DNA of 64,000 bases. Origin: Ascarosepion bandense (lineage: Eukaryota; Mollusca; Cephalopoda; Sepiida; Sepiidae). The translations under genes were made by a program, and so were the position numbers. Below are positions 12,000 through 23,970 of the stretch, one piece after another (within the stretch, counting starts at the first letter, position 1; every line of letters begins with the position of its first letter). Location of the stretch: positions 310,001 through 374,000 of the forward strand of contig JBBBDQ010000421.1 in NCBI GenBank assembly GCA_037127315.1, read 5' to 3'. Below the pieces are notes generated by a model. It made no database searches, had not been told where the DNA came from, and was given only the letters and a program-made list of their open reading frames with translations.

Positions 12000-12068
<69 letters not shown>
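12000..12068. repeat. (TA)n(GA)n compound microsatellite
   Basis: (TA)n at 12000-12036, then (GA)n to 12068. Confidence 0.95.
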
Positions 12069-12071
<3 letters not shown>

Positions 12072-12215
12072 GGTAGGTAGAAAACATGCTTGTAGGCATG
12101 TCAATATTGTTCGATTAAAAATGAGAATTTGGTAACTATGCAGTTGAAGATTTGGACGGTGAAAAGAAGCTTAATTTACTGATGTCAAAGCATGTCATTT
12201 TTTAATTTTGTCTGG

Positions 12216-12770
12216 GTAAGAAACATAGTGGGACTCTACATTATTTACATGGGTAGACAATAACTTTTAACAACAGGCTGGGTTTTTTTTAATTTGATTT
12301 TGTACTACCTCATAAGTAAAGTGGCTGGGATCTTCAAGTTAGAATTAGAATTAAATAACTATGATATATTAAGATATGTTGTAGCTAAGAAAACCAAATA
12401 AGTGTCTGTGGGTCATTTATGTTAGTAAAATAATTTCTAATGTATAAGTCATATTGGAGCAAAGTTATAAATGTAACATTGTGTTTAATTAAATCAGAAA
12501 TATTTTTGCTGGCTAAGATACATCGTGGAACCATATATTGTTTAAATGAGTTGATAATAATTTTTAACACCAGGTTGGATTTTAGGGGTTTTTTTTAAAT
12601 TATATTTTGTACTACCTCACGAGTAAATGGGCTGGAATGCTTAAGTTAGAATTAGAATTACATGAGTATGGTATACTAAAGTATATTGTAGTTAAGAAAA
12701 CCAAATAAGAATTGTGTGGATCATTTATTTTAGTAAAATAATTTCTAATTTATACGCTATATTGAATATT
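12216..12770 (+). repeat. Two-unit tandem duplication, period about 300 bp
   Basis: Both units share TTTTGTACTACCTCA, AAGTTAGAATTAGAATTA and TTAGTAAAATAATTTCTAAT in the same order. The units begin near 12216 and 12513. They have diverged visibly, so the duplication is old or the unit is a dispersed repeat. It continues into a family-E repeat. Confidence 0.75.
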
Positions 12771-12865
12771 AAGCTCTACTTTGTATCGAGCATTTTTTAT
12801 AAAAATAAATGCTTGAACAGTGGGTTTTAATCTACCTGTTCTATAACTTTTTTAAAATATATATG
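12764..12865 (+). repeat. Interspersed repeat family E, 3' part
   Basis: Shares AAATGCTTGAACAGTGGGTT and CCTGTTCTATAACTTTTTTA with 8935-9045. Confidence 0.65.
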
Positions 12866-13689
12866 GAAATAATTGATTTATCACAAAAGAAATATTAATT
12901 TCCTCACAAAAGAAATAGTAATTTCTGATATTTCCTATGTATTGGTATTCAAATACAAGTGAAGTTAATTAGTCAAAATTTATAACGGATATATTTGAAA
13001 ACGGACAAACCTAAAACCTCAAATCTATCAGGCCGTATTGCTACGTTCAAGCTGCTTATCCATCCCTAAAAGCGCTCGTAGTTATAACGAATTATATCGA
13101 CCGCATTTCATTTCCAATTGATTCTTTAGTAACTGGCGAAGTTTTAAATGAAATATCGCAAACGTTTCCTTTTATGCTTATTGAGTTTCACTGGAGCAGA
13201 ACATAAATTAATTTATCTTCTAACTGGAACAGATTCGTCCAGAACGTCAGAGTTGCTAATAAATGCAGCGAAAATTAACTTGAGACCAATAAAGAAACAT
13301 ATGAAAAATTAATGAATATATTTTAAAGTTCACCTATCTCATTAAAGCAGCTCGGTTTGCTAACAAAAAGAGGTTTTAAAACTGAAAAGGAATAACGAAG
13401 AGCCAATAACTCTCCACGGCGAAAAAACCCAAATCATCTGGGCGTCAACAATGCCCGCCATATTCTCACGATGTTTCTTTCAGTTAAACAAGCAGATAAC
13501 TAATTGGTAATCAATAATATGAATTTATTCCCTTGTCTAGTTTTACGCTTGGCCAGTTTATGCAATCATGGCTTATGACCAACGAACCAGTCCCGTTTTT
13601 CCGTAACGCTTATTGCACCTCATTTGGCTATATGATCGCCTTTTCGCTTTCTTCTCTCCTTTCACCAACACGCCAGAATACTTAACTGA
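12866..13689. other. No gene recognised
   Basis: Unassigned sequence with no recognisable coding region or repeat partner in the window. Confidence 0.5.
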
Positions 13690-13765
13690 ACCATTCTTTC
13701 TTTCTTCCTTCCTTCCTTTCTTCCTTCCTTCCTTCCTTTCTTTCTTTCTTTCTTTCTTTCTTGTT
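13690..13765. repeat. (TTCC)n/(TTTC)n polypyrimidine tract
   Basis: Mixed TTCC and TTTC tetranucleotide units. Ser/Phe-rich frames are artefacts. Confidence 0.95.
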
Positions 13766-14766
13766 TCTAACTCCTCTTTTTTTAGTCATAATATTTCTTC
13801 CAACGTTTTTTTTCTCTCACTCTCTTTCACCTTTTGATCTTATATCAGTCCCTTTCTCTGTTAGAACCAACCCACAAAATTCATATTCATCATCCCTCAG
13901 TTAATTTTGACCTTTTACTATGGAAGGCAAACTTCAACCGGCGTCGATTTCCCTATGGAGCAATCGTGACTGCACAATATAAAGGGCACCTGGCGACGTT
14001 GGGTAGTTCATTTGATTGAGAAGTTAAAATACACTAAAGACGAAAATTAAACAAAACATTTTAAACAAATGATTTTTCTTTTGTTTTTTCTTTTGATTTT
14101 TTTTGTTTTTGTTTTTGTGTTTTTTTTTTTTGTTCTTTTTTCATTTATTATTTTCTTGTTGATCAATTGTGACCATGCTCTTTTACCACCTGGTTATGTT
14201 TATGCAGAATTGAAAAGTCTTTTGCTTCTTTGCCATTACTTAGACGTGGAAGTGAACAAAGAAACATTGTACTAAAGGATTTAACTGTTTATGTCTACTT
14301 CCATAACAATGTACAAGTATAAAAGGAATCTATATGAAATGAAAATCAAACAGGTAATTTGTTTTCGTAGATAATTCTGAAATATCTTGCAAACTGTATC
14401 ACAATCAATTGAAATAAGGAATATCTACAATTCAACAACTCTTGAACATCGTCTCACTTTTCCAACAGAAGTTCATTGTTAATCGCTCAGCATCCTGACA
14501 TTGTCAATTAATTCAAATCTTTTAACATTCAATTAACGTTTAATTTTGATAATATGAAGACTAAGCATTTCTCGAGAAAGTGTAAAAATAGGACAACGTA
14601 TTCATTTTGCACTCCGCACTATAATGGAAGATCCAAATGCATGGTAATGTTGAATGGCTTAGGTGCCTTGGTTTAATTGGAATGTTATTTATCCAGTGTC
14701 ATATCAAATATTGTGTTTATGAAATGATCCTGTCGACATTATTTTTGGGATTTATTCATAAGGGTG

Positions 14767-14767
<1 letters not shown>
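13766..14767. other. Unassigned; T-rich runs
   Basis: A very T-rich stretch lies at 14069-14150. No gene or repeat partner was recognised. Confidence 0.5.

Positions 14768-14811
<44 letters not shown>
14768..14811. repeat. (TA)n microsatellite
   Basis: Pure TA tract. Confidence 0.95.
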
Positions 14812-14814
<3 letters not shown>

Positions 14815-14952
14815 TAAATAGGATTTATTCAAAGATGTTGTATGTACATTTCGACATGAAATCCTTACAGGGGATAACGCATCACCTCAGCAACGAAAAA
14901 AATCCTTTCTGAAACTGGAAAAAAAAAGAGTTATTTTAGAGTTATTATCTCG

Positions 14953-14955
<3 letters not shown>

Positions 14956-15004
<49 letters not shown>
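14956..15004. repeat. (TA)n microsatellite
   Basis: Pure TA tract directly at the 3' end (minus sense) of the RTE-like relic. Confidence 0.95.
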
Positions 15005-15007
<3 letters not shown>

Positions 15008-15930
15008 CCTAAACCTGGCTTCGCCATTCATTTACTCATGATCTCTAGGTATGTAAATAATGCGATATTTTCTTTGTTTACCTTTGCTACGAGTATAAAA
15101 TTTTCAAGCCCTCTTCCCTCATTATGTGCCCGAGAAACTTCAGCTGTCTCTTCCTGATGTTAAAAATGTGTTTCTTATGAAACACATTTTTGTCAAGTCT
15201 TTTCTTTAACTGTATGAATTATACGCTGCTATATAAGACTTCTGATATTATATAACTGTTAGGGACTTTTAATATTTTTTAACTATATTTTTCTGTTTTC
15301 TTAATACTTTGCTCAGCTTTTGGAAGACATCTTTCGCTATCCCAATGCGCCTTCGGATTTTAGGGTCGGACTTTCCGTCCTCTGTTAAACACTTCCCAGA
15401 TATTTAAACTGTTGTACTTGTTTGATTTTAATATCTCCAATTTTTAATTTATGGTGGGTTGTTTTTTGTTTTTTTTTGTTTTATTTATTTATTTTTATTT
15501 TTATTTCTTAACCATGTATTCCGTCTTCTTCAACTTGAGATTCTTTCGTTTTACTTTCCTTCATTACCTTTTGAAGTATATAGTTCCTGATATTAACACT
15601 GGGTCATCTTCATATCTTATGTTGTTAAGATTGCAGCCGCCAATTATGAATTCTGGTAGAAAATCTAATTTTCCCAGAATGCTTCACTGTATAGGTTGAA
15701 TGTCCAGTGAGAAGTTACATCCTTGTCTTACACCTTTTTCTATTTCTGTATATTTATGAACTCATTTCCTATCCGTATGCTATCGCTTTGCTCTCACTAT
15801 AGGTTATATGTTATTCTAATATTCTTCCCAAATAAGTCATTGTTACCTAGCAGTTCCAACAATTCTTTGTGACGTATTTATCAAATGCTATTGTGTAATC
15901 TATAAAACACAGGTACACAGGTCCCTATTA
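15005..15930 (-). pseudogene. RTE-like LINE reverse transcriptase relic
   Basis: Reading leftward from about 15930, the decayed translation carries SLDI, then GCNLNNIRYEDDPVLIS-like sequence at about 15630-15590, then KKTEYMV, and finally an IRKRQLKFLG-like block near 15170-15090. YEDD (15603-15614) sits where the catalytic YADD box belongs. The order matches the C-terminal half of RT through the 3' coding end of RTE-type LINEs, as in the copies at 37500 and 56838. Many stops and frameshifts; inactive. Confidence 0.7.
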
Positions 15931-16679
15931 TTTAGTGTATCGAGGCAGCAGGTAATTTTCTAAACATATATTGTTAAATATAACAGACAATCTCTATTAC
16001 TTTTAATCATGAGCCGTTCTAAACTTCGTATTTTGGCTTTAATTTTAGGTGAAAATCAACACAAAATTGTCCAACATTTGGATATTTTTTACGCTGGTTT
16101 TAAGTTTTCGGTTCACCTGAGTCATCTTCGGAGTGGTTACAGGGTCGTTAAGATAAGGTCATCCATCATCAACGATGATATTATCTTATGTTGACATGAA
16201 ACATTGCTATGCGACAATAACAGTCACCAAATAGCAGACGCACTTCGTAAATTTGTAATGCGATTCTATGACGGTACACCACGTGAGAGACCAAAATGTT
16301 AACAACAGAACAATATGTCTAAATGCAATGTGTTGTGTCTAGATTGAAATGTGATTTTATTGAGTGTCGGTTGCTTTGATTTAATGTATGTGGCATCCAA
16401 TATATGAAGGTTCTTTTTACTGTGTGTATGAGTGAGTATTATTGCGTTAGAGACTAAAATCTGTCTAATATTACATACATGGCTATATTTTTCAAAGAAA
16501 TGTTGTTTAATGAAACTATGATCAGAAAGGTGGCAGTTACGTCTGAAATTCTACTATGTCTGAAATTGTCCAAGACACCATCTGTCCATTTATCATCTCC
16601 TTGAGTTTGCTCTAAATTGTTATTTTTCTATTTGAAAAGTGTTTCCATTGTTTGTGCATTTACGTAAAATGAACGTCCA
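15931..16679. other. No gene recognised
   Basis: Unassigned. A 61-codon frame at 16009-16194 has no family signature. Confidence 0.5.
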
Positions 16680-16862
16680 TTTCTTCTTTTGAAATATAAA
16701 AGTCTGCCTCCTTCTACCGAGCGCCCATAGCTCAAAGGTAGAATCGCCAATTCGATCGGGTTTCTATCCTGGGGTAAAAGCAATCGGATGTCTAACAACA
16801 ATGAGCTGTGATACAGCGAAACAGATCTGTCTGCGGATTACTATATATATATATATATATAT
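16680..16862 (+). mobile_element. SINE-B copy with (TA)n tail
   Basis: CGCCCATAGCTCAAAGGTAG is the A-box region and GGTTTCTATCCTGG a damaged B box. The body has AGCAATCGGATGTCTAAC and the tail CAGATCTGTCTGCGGATTAC ends in (TA)n at 16845-16862. Confidence 0.75.
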
Positions 16863-17055
16863 ACATTTATATTTTAAATAAAAAAGGATGATCAGATAGG
16901 TAAATCCCAAAAACCCAACCCTAATTAATATTAATTTCATTAATATTAAAATTAATTAAGGTGGAGGCCTCGATGCAAATATACTCTATTTACAGAGCCA
17001 AATATAAAATAAAATAAAATTTTCGTTTCGCAGTTGATGAAGAAGCGAGGATTTT

Positions 17056-17059
<4 letters not shown>

Positions 17060-17093
<34 letters not shown>

Positions 17094-17200
17094 ATCCGCA
17101 GACAGATCTGTTTCGCTGTATCACAGTTCATCAGTACGGTGAGACTCCGATTGCTTTTAACCCAGGATCGAAACCCGACCGAATTGGCGTATATACTTTC
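17060..17200 (-). mobile_element. SINE-B copy, minus strand, with (TA)n tail
   Basis: (TA)n at 17060-17090 is followed by GTCATCCGCAGACAGATCTG and, near 17160-17190, the inverse of the B-box region. It is the mirror of the 16680 copy, only about 200 bp away in the opposite orientation. Confidence 0.75.
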
Positions 17201-17335
17201 ATTTTCAAACGAGTTATTTCGCTACCTTGGTTTCCACCATGAGTGGTTTCTTCAGGCGATTTTTAATAACTAATTTTACATTTTGCCGTTTTTCTTTTTA
17301 AGAACGCTCTTGTAACAGAGTTTTATTTGAACGTT
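17201..17335 (-). repeat. Repeat family F, copy 1
   Basis: Carries AAACGAGTTATTTCG, CCACCATGAGTGGT and GTTTCTTCAGGCGATTTTTA. The same blocks occur in inverse orientation at 31503-31625. Adjacent to SINE-B in both places. Confidence 0.6.
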
Positions 17336-17412
17336 CACATTCTATTTAATTTACATTACATTTAATTTCCTGGTCTAACCCTATTAGGACCAAAAACTAA
17401 GTATTAAACAAT

Positions 17413-17417
<5 letters not shown>

Positions 17418-17450
<33 letters not shown>
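17418..17450. repeat. (TA)n microsatellite
   Basis: Pure TA tract. Confidence 0.95.
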
Positions 17451-17454
<4 letters not shown>

Positions 17455-17854
17455 TTTCTTTAATCCGAAGTGGAAGAGTAGGAAGGTAAATTCCAAGAAC
17501 CTGATCCTAAACAATATTAAAATATTTTTAACATTAAAAAGTGATGCAGGCAGAGAGCTCAATGTATTAAGAATACAGAGCCAATATAAATTCGTCAGTA
17601 AGTGCCGCCACAAGGCAAATTTTTCGAATACTTAAATTTAGAATTTAAATCCCCGTTGACTAGATGTTAGAATATAAATTAAAAGGATTCAATTTAAGTT
17701 TTAATCTTAATTTTACCCTAATGTTAACCTTAAAAAGTATTTTAAAACCCCCTACCTTCCTATCCCAAGTTCCTTTAATTGCCTATCTTTAGAAAATATG
17801 GATTCTTTTACTAAACCCCTTTTTCCTTGGTTAACACATATGTGTATATATATG

Positions 17855-17945
17855 TTTTTTTTTCTCTAATATTTTTTTTCTCTAATATTTTTTTCTCTAA
17901 TAATTTTTTTCTCTAATAATTTTTTTCTCTAATAATTTTTAAACT
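17855..17945 (+). repeat. Short T-rich minisatellite
   Basis: Five or so units of about 17 bp built on TTTTTTTCTCTAATAAT. Confidence 0.85.
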
Positions 17946-19289
17946 GATAACTTTCTGTAATTGGCATTTAGCACGCTTCTACCTAAAAGGTTTAATCAAA
18001 TAAACTTAAATAAAAAATTTTAAAATCTTATATTGAAACCCATTCCTTCTCGCCTAAATACACCTCTTCAAACAGCCCAAAATCTTAACCTTAAAAAAGT
18101 AATTTAACGCATTTAGTTGTCTATCTTTATAAAATATGAACTCCTATTCCTCCCCTTCCTAGATATACCGTTTCACCACCCTGTAACCCCACGACTATCA
18201 CCTCTGTCCTGTTCTACTTTGTGACCGTTATTAACCTAAAACCCTTCCACACTCTACCCCAGGGCTTTCGCCATTTGGAAAAAAAAAACAATGTCGCTGA
18301 CGTGACGTAGAATCTCTATTAGAGATCCTATGTCGAAATGTACATCCGACACCTTTGAATTTTGAAATTTTTCTAATTTATATATATATTTGTTCTTCAG
18401 TTTCACAAAATATTTCCAAAATAAAACGCAGCACCAATATGAAGCGTGGACCTTTTTCATTGAATGCAGCGGTCAGTTACAACTGAATCTCTAAAGATAT
18501 GTTCTCTAAAATGTAGGTTCTGTTTATGGCAAAGGTTAGGAAAATGAACTAAAGGGGTATCAATACGTTAATATAATTGCTCATCATCTAAAAATGAGAG
18601 AAGGTACTAAATAACCAAACAATGGCAGTCAGTATTCGAAATCTAAGTGCTTTCTGTAAAATAAAGAATAAAGCGTAGAAATTATGTCAAAATATATGTG
18701 CAAACATGATTAGAAATATAGAAAATAAAATTACAGGAACAAGAAGAGAATTCTTTGCAGGTCAAACAGTTTGCTGTTTGGTCCGAGAAACAAAAAATAT
18801 AAAAAAAGGAAAACAAATACACACTGTATTTGGTCTATGTAAAGACTAATTAATCAGTGTAAACAAGCGCTGAGGATAACGCATACAAGTCAAACATTGG
18901 GTTGTACAGAAAACAGGTTAAAAAATAAATAGTATGATTACACAACGAAAATTATGATAAAAAACAGGAATAAGATAACAAAGGAAATAAAATGTGCGCA
19001 AACAGACTCTGAGAAAAGAAAGCAGAAGGAAACAAAAGATATAAAAAAATGTGGGCAAGTGATTGCAAAAGATTGAAGTTTGTTGATTGTTGTCACAAAT
19101 TGTAAGCCTCAATGCGTATTCGCGCAAAGGCAATACATGTATATAAATGCAAATGTTTTGTCTGGGCTGGAAATTCTTTGTAATTGTTATCAGCGATAAG
19201 ATGCAGTTGTATAAGTTATATTAGGTACGCCACGCTGAAAACGTCAGAAAAAGATTTTTATTTCGGAGTTTGTTTTTTTTTGTTTTATT
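17946..19289. other. No gene recognised
   Basis: AT-rich unassigned stretch. Open frames are short and lack family signatures. Confidence 0.5.
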
Positions 19290-19745
19290 TTTATCATTTC
19301 ACCCCGTGAAAGGCGGAAATGCCACTGATGTGCGGGGGGGGGGGTCTACATAACTGTAAGAGAGACTAATTAGAAGAGAGAGAGGAGTACAAACCAGTTA
19401 GAAAGGAGCGATAGAAAGATGAGAATGCAGGTGTGATGACAGGTACATAGGTGGAGAGAAATGGAAGGATATATGGGGTGGGGAGAGAGCTAGCGTCCAG
19501 TGGTTAATAGATGAGTATGGACATTGCATTTAAATTCTTGGAGGTTGTAGCCATCAGGAAAGCAAGAATATGGGAGCGAGTTCCACAGGCGGGAAGTGCG
19601 AGAGAAGAAGCTGCAGGAGTAGAATTGTTGTCTGCATTTGGCTAACCTAACTGTCAATGTTAACAGACTATTCGCCTCAAAATTGTACCGGATGTGCATT
19701 GACCTCATTTTTAAAATCATTCATGAAATTCAGATTATCATAGGT
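19290..19745 (-). pseudogene. Jockey/CR1-like LINE 3' end
   Basis: The minus-strand frame at 19490-19720 gives TVRLAKCR, then FFSRTSRLWNSLPYSCFPD, then GYNLQEFKCNVHTHL and a stop. This is the terminal block of Jockey/CR1-type ORF2. About 200 bp of 3' UTR follows, ending in the conserved tail around 19300-19350 (ATTTCCGCCTTTCACGGGGT on the minus strand). That tail is shared with 32440, 34300, 36100 and 50270. 5'-truncated. The preserved reading frame suggests it is one of the younger copies. Confidence 0.8.
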
Positions 19746-19894
19746 TTTGCCAGAAGTTTAAAGTGTTCAATATTTTATTTTCTTAATACATCTTTATCTT
19801 ACTTTTATAGATGGAGATACACATAACGGCAGTAGAGAAATAATGAAATGCATCAAGAATATAAAGTTATTGTTAGTTAAAAAGAGAACACTTA

Positions 19895-20213
19895 CCCTTT
19901 TTTCTACAGAGTGTATCAAAATACTTTTACAAACTTTTGGAGCAAGCTCCTCACACCAAAAACAAGAACGAAACTTCATATAAACATATATCTGCAAATC
20001 CTTCGTTTTTTTCTTTTTAGTAAATTTTATATGTTACCTTGTTTTGGTGTTTCTTGGATTGTACTCTTAACAGCGTCAAATTTAAACTTAATAACTCAAA
20101 AAAACAAAGGATTTGCGGATATACGTTTATATTGACATTTGTTCTTCTTTGGTATGAAGAACCCACCCACAAAGTTTGTAAAAAGTATTTTGATACCCCT
20201 GTATAAGAAAGGG
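19895..20213. mobile_element. Mariner-type MITE with about 120-bp inverted repeats
   Basis: A 319-bp palindromic element. The left arm 19895-20015 starts CCCTTTTTTCTACAGAGTGT and the right arm 20091-20213 ends ACCCCTGTATAAGAAAGGG. Inside each arm GTATCAAAATACTTTT.ACAAACTTT and TATATC.GCAAATCCTT.GTTTTTTT recur as reverse complements. TA dinucleotides flank both ends (19893-19894 and 20214-20215), as expected for Tc1/mariner-type insertion. There is no coding capacity. It was presumably moved by a mariner transposase in trans. Confidence 0.85.
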
Positions 20214-20215
20214 TA

Positions 20216-20877
20216 ATTGTTCTTGTTTTAACTACCAAGCCCTTTTACCTGGCTCATCTCTTTTAACATAGTTTTATTATTTTGTACTTGCAAGGTTTTT
20301 TTTATTGAACCATGCCTAGCTGCGATTATTGGAGATCAAGTAACATCAAGTTTGTTTTCATGTTTAAATACTCGCATCAGTATTTCTGAACTCTTCTTTT
20401 GATTTACAGTTCTATTAATCTTTTAACAAGGTTGTTCGAGATTCCTTTAAGCGATACAGTAAAAATGACCACAATTGATACTTTCATAGTTTACAATTTT
20501 TCAATTCTCTATCAAATGTCATATATTTCACATTCAGTCTGCAATCTGCTGAAAAAACATACATATTTTCTGCTTTTTATTTATAATCACTAGATCAAAT
20601 CTGGATTAGGTGATCTTTTTATATTTCACAAACTCAAATAATTATAATTTTTCTATTCTCTAAGAGAGCTTCTGACGATGCTGATACCCATCGATTGGTT
20701 GAATTAAACACCAGTCGTTTGCACAATTCCCCACAAATCACTGTTGGGGCATAATCGTCCCCACCCTCACAATTTAGTAAATAACCTGCAAAATTAATCT
20801 GAAATTTAATGAAGACGTTTTCGAATTTTGGAATGTTTTGGAATTCTTGTAACGATTTTTCCTTGTTTTGCAATTGT
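20216..20877. other. No gene recognised
   Basis: Unassigned AT-rich sequence. Confidence 0.5.
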
Positions 20878-21250
20878 GCGCGTATTGTAATGGATATCTA
20901 CTCGTAATGTAAAATCGGAAAGCCGAGTTCGAATTCCAACTGGGTTCTTTACATTCACTTGCTTGGAAAAGGTATCTATTTCCTCCCCCAGCCATGAAAT
21001 AAATATTAGAAGTTATGTCTAGAAAAAACAATTCCTATTCTAAAAAAGAAAAATTGTTAATTCCACAGAAAAAGTTTTCTTCTCACAATTTAAAATATTC
21101 TTTGGTTTTAAATAAGTCAAAAAGGGTTGATGAGTCGTAAAAAACAAACAATCATAAGAAATTTCCTTTTTCTATATTTAACTTTTCTAATTGCCATGAC
21201 GAGTCCCCTATTATACTGATGTTTGCAGTCCTCATGTTATTTAATGTCTA
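20878..21250 (+). mobile_element. SINE-A-like element with alternative 3' body
   Basis: The head TAATGGATATCTACTCG and the B box CCGAGTTCGAATTCCAACTG match SINE-A. After CAGCCATGAAATAAATA the sequence departs from the standard body. It instead resembles the sequence following the element at 52813 (GTTGATGAGTCGTAAAA against GTTGATTATCCGTAAAA, and TTATTTAATGTCTAAATTT against TCATTTAATGTCGAAATTT). This suggests a SINE subfamily with a different tail. Confidence 0.6.
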
Positions 21251-22179
21251 AATTTTTAAATTTCAATCTTCAAATCCTTTCTTTTATTTCTCTTCGTTAG
21301 TCAGCCTAGCTTTACTTTTTATGATTATCTCTTTCTTTACATGACAAATATTCCTTTTTACAAGGCAATTTGTTGGGAACATCCTTCACAACGCTCCTAT
21401 GTCTAATTATCCAAATAGCAATATAAGACTGTGTTTTGAGCCACGTCACCAGTTACTCATCTGATTTTTATTTTCAATGATTCAAGAAATATTATGGTTT
21501 GTCTTTTCTGTCAGGCAGAAGATACTCAACAAAAATATCCTTATTCATATTGTATCTGAACAATGATCTTCTTCAATATCCCTTTAATAATATTTGTGAT
21601 CAACAGTACGTAAATATTCAATTCTTTTCTGTAGTAACACTGGTCAACACGATTTTTGTACTAAGAAACAAAACATTTTTTAGCTACTTAGATAGTGCTG
21701 ATTCCGAAAATAACCTTAGGTTTCATGGCTAACTACTGTTTTTGTTGGACTGAAATTGATCATTTTCGGAAAAAAGATCAATTTACAATCTAGGTTGATC
21801 GCAACATTTAGTTAATAAAGGTCATAGAGACACATCAATTTTCAGGAAGGCCAAGATATTTGTGCCAGCCACGTAATAATAATAATATTCTTGCTCAACT
21901 GCACGTGAATATTCACTTCTTTTTATAATAATAGTAATACATTAATAGGATAATTGGACTTACGTAACATTTAAACAATTATATTTTATTACAATAGAAT
22001 ATTTTCCTATTCCATGCAGTATAAAACATGTTAAATCAATTCATATTTATTAATTTCTTTATGAGCGCGATTCTTTGTAATAAAGATTTCTATAACATAA
22101 ATTAAAAGCGCCTGTAATCTTTCCAAAGTTGAAAAGTATTACATATTTTAGTACTCAAAACATTTAATCTTATTTAGAT
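21251..22179. other. No gene recognised
   Basis: Unassigned AT-rich sequence. The 77-codon frame at 21499-21732 has no family signature. Confidence 0.5.
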
Positions 22180-22665
22180 TGAGCTCCTTGATAAAATCTA
22201 AAGAATCTGCAATATTATTGGTCTTGTTCTGGCAGCTTGACTTTAGTTACTTTCCCACTGAGACATTTTTATGAATAATTTCATGGTAATTGTTCAAATG
22301 AGCTTTTTGCTATGGTACCTAGTCTTTATGAATTTAAACGCAGTACTGGACTGGCGTCGAGATCTCAGCAATTTATAGTTGAGCTGGTTTAATGCAGCGG
22401 TAAGTTCTATGCTAACAATTTCTTTTATCGCATTTCTCCCTTGTAGAACTCAATTCTAGATCCATGATTTCCGGTCAGCTTTAATCTTCAAAACTTTAAA
22501 TGTAATGTCAATCGCTATCTACTGTTCTCTTGATTGCTTTTTCCTCTTCCCGCTCATTATTAATGTTTCTGTTCCTAATTCTTCCACACCCTGTAACTTA
22601 TTGTGTCTTAGATGCTTTACTGTCTTGCGTGGGGCAATATTAAAAAGACAAAGAGAAATCCTCTT
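22180..22665 (+). pseudogene. Jockey/CR1-like LINE 3' fragment
   Basis: The decayed plus-strand translation shows an ELLDKI-ICNIIG block, then a LLSH remnant. Downstream come remnants of the terminal LWN..P..YNL block and TLNVMSIAIYC (compare FKCNVH at 19500). 3' UTR-like sequence with TCTTAGATGCTTTACTGTC ends it. Heavily decayed. Confidence 0.55.
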
Positions 22666-22949
22666 AATCATTCAATGCGACTCAAACAAAATTTCACAAA
22701 GTTCAACGCTGCTAATTCGAAACACAACATTGCAACTTTTGACACTAAGCCTATCGAAATACAAAATCTATATTTGATCAAATAAAGAATATCTTTGATA
22801 CAACTTTTAATCGCTTCTTAAACCTAGTACGACTCATGGATAAATGATGATAGCAAGATTAACTCTCGAAAATCAGCATACGCCATTACAGTTGTTTTAG
22901 TTCGAACACTAACCAGTATTAAGCAACTATCTGACATATAAACAATTTA

Positions 22950-23262
22950 ATTTCCAGCTTAGTATCTCGACCTCACGAATTTAAGCGCGGTACTAGATTG
23001 GCAGCTAGGTCCCATAATTTCACTGTTCGAATTATTTGTTTTAACCATAAGTTATATGCTAATTGTTTCTTTTCACAGACTTCTCTTTTGGTTTCCTGCT
23101 TTCTTTTCAATTACGATCTTCAAAAGTTTACATGCAATGCCAATCGTCATTTTATCCCCTCTTGCAGCCTGTTCTTGTATGGCCCTCTTTGTTTCTTACA
23201 CTCTCATTAATCCCTTATATCCTAGTGGTTTTATTGCCTTGCTTGATGTAAAACGATAAAAC
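22950..23262 (+). pseudogene. Jockey/CR1-like LINE 3' fragment, second copy
   Basis: Translation gives LVSRPHEFKRGTRLAARSHN (LINE block), then FFSQTSLLVSCF and NYDLQKFTCNANRHF. The conserved 3' tail lies around 23215-23262 (ATCCTAGTGGTTTTATTGCC). Same family and orientation as the preceding fragment but more intact. Confidence 0.7.
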
Positions 23263-23739
23263 AAATATCGTTTGTTTTTCTTAAGGACATCTTAAAAATA
23301 AGACATTACGTGTTTAAAAAGAAAAATACCAATTACAATTTAAATGACAGTTATAAAATCTTCTATTAGAAGACTTTCAAATTATTTTTTATTAAAGTTT
23401 ATGCGTTGTCAAATGTTGAAATAAACAAGAGGAAATTTAATAGAATATTGCGATCTTCAATTGAATAGAATAACATATTTGCTATATTCGCATATAAAGA
23501 GACTTATAAAGTATATTTTGTTAGCAGATTAAAACGAGTAAGTATAATTTTCAATGAAGGCATTAGCATACTCTTTGGTGCTCTTTTCTTCTAGAAATCT
23601 CATTGTGGGTAGATATTCAAATGCTCTATCATTTTAACTTTTTGAAAATTACTGGTACCGACCTGCAAGGCAAAACTTGACTGGTTAGGCGATCACTTTG
23701 GAGAAAAGCTCTGTGTGTCGAGTATAGCGATCCACTATC

Positions 23740-23741
<2 letters not shown>

Positions 23742-23789
<48 letters not shown>

Positions 23790-23820
23790 GTTGTTGTTGT
23801 TGTTGTTGTTGTTGCTGCTG
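23742..23820. repeat. (TTA)n(TTG)n microsatellite
   Basis: (TTA)n to 23789, then (TTG)n to about 23820, grading into a CTT-rich polypyrimidine tract to about 23970. The 105-codon hydrophobic frame across it is an artefact. Confidence 0.95.
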
Positions 23821-23970
23821 TTGTTGTTTTTCTTCTCGTTTTTCTTTTTCTTGTGCTTCTTCTTTCTTGTTCTTGTTGTTTTTATTCCCCTCCTTCTTTT
23901 TCTCCTTCTTCTTCCTTCATTCCTCTTTTTACTTCTTTTTCTTCTTTTCTTCTTCTACTACCTCTTTGCA

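Noticed and set aside
13978..14016. ATATAAAGGGCACCTGGCG as a TATA-box promoter
   Set aside because: Single motif with no downstream gene. TATA-like strings are abundant in this AT-rich DNA.
16009..16194. 61-codon frame (RSKLRILALILGENQHK start) as a coding exon
   Set aside because: No convincing splice sites on both sides and no recognised domain.
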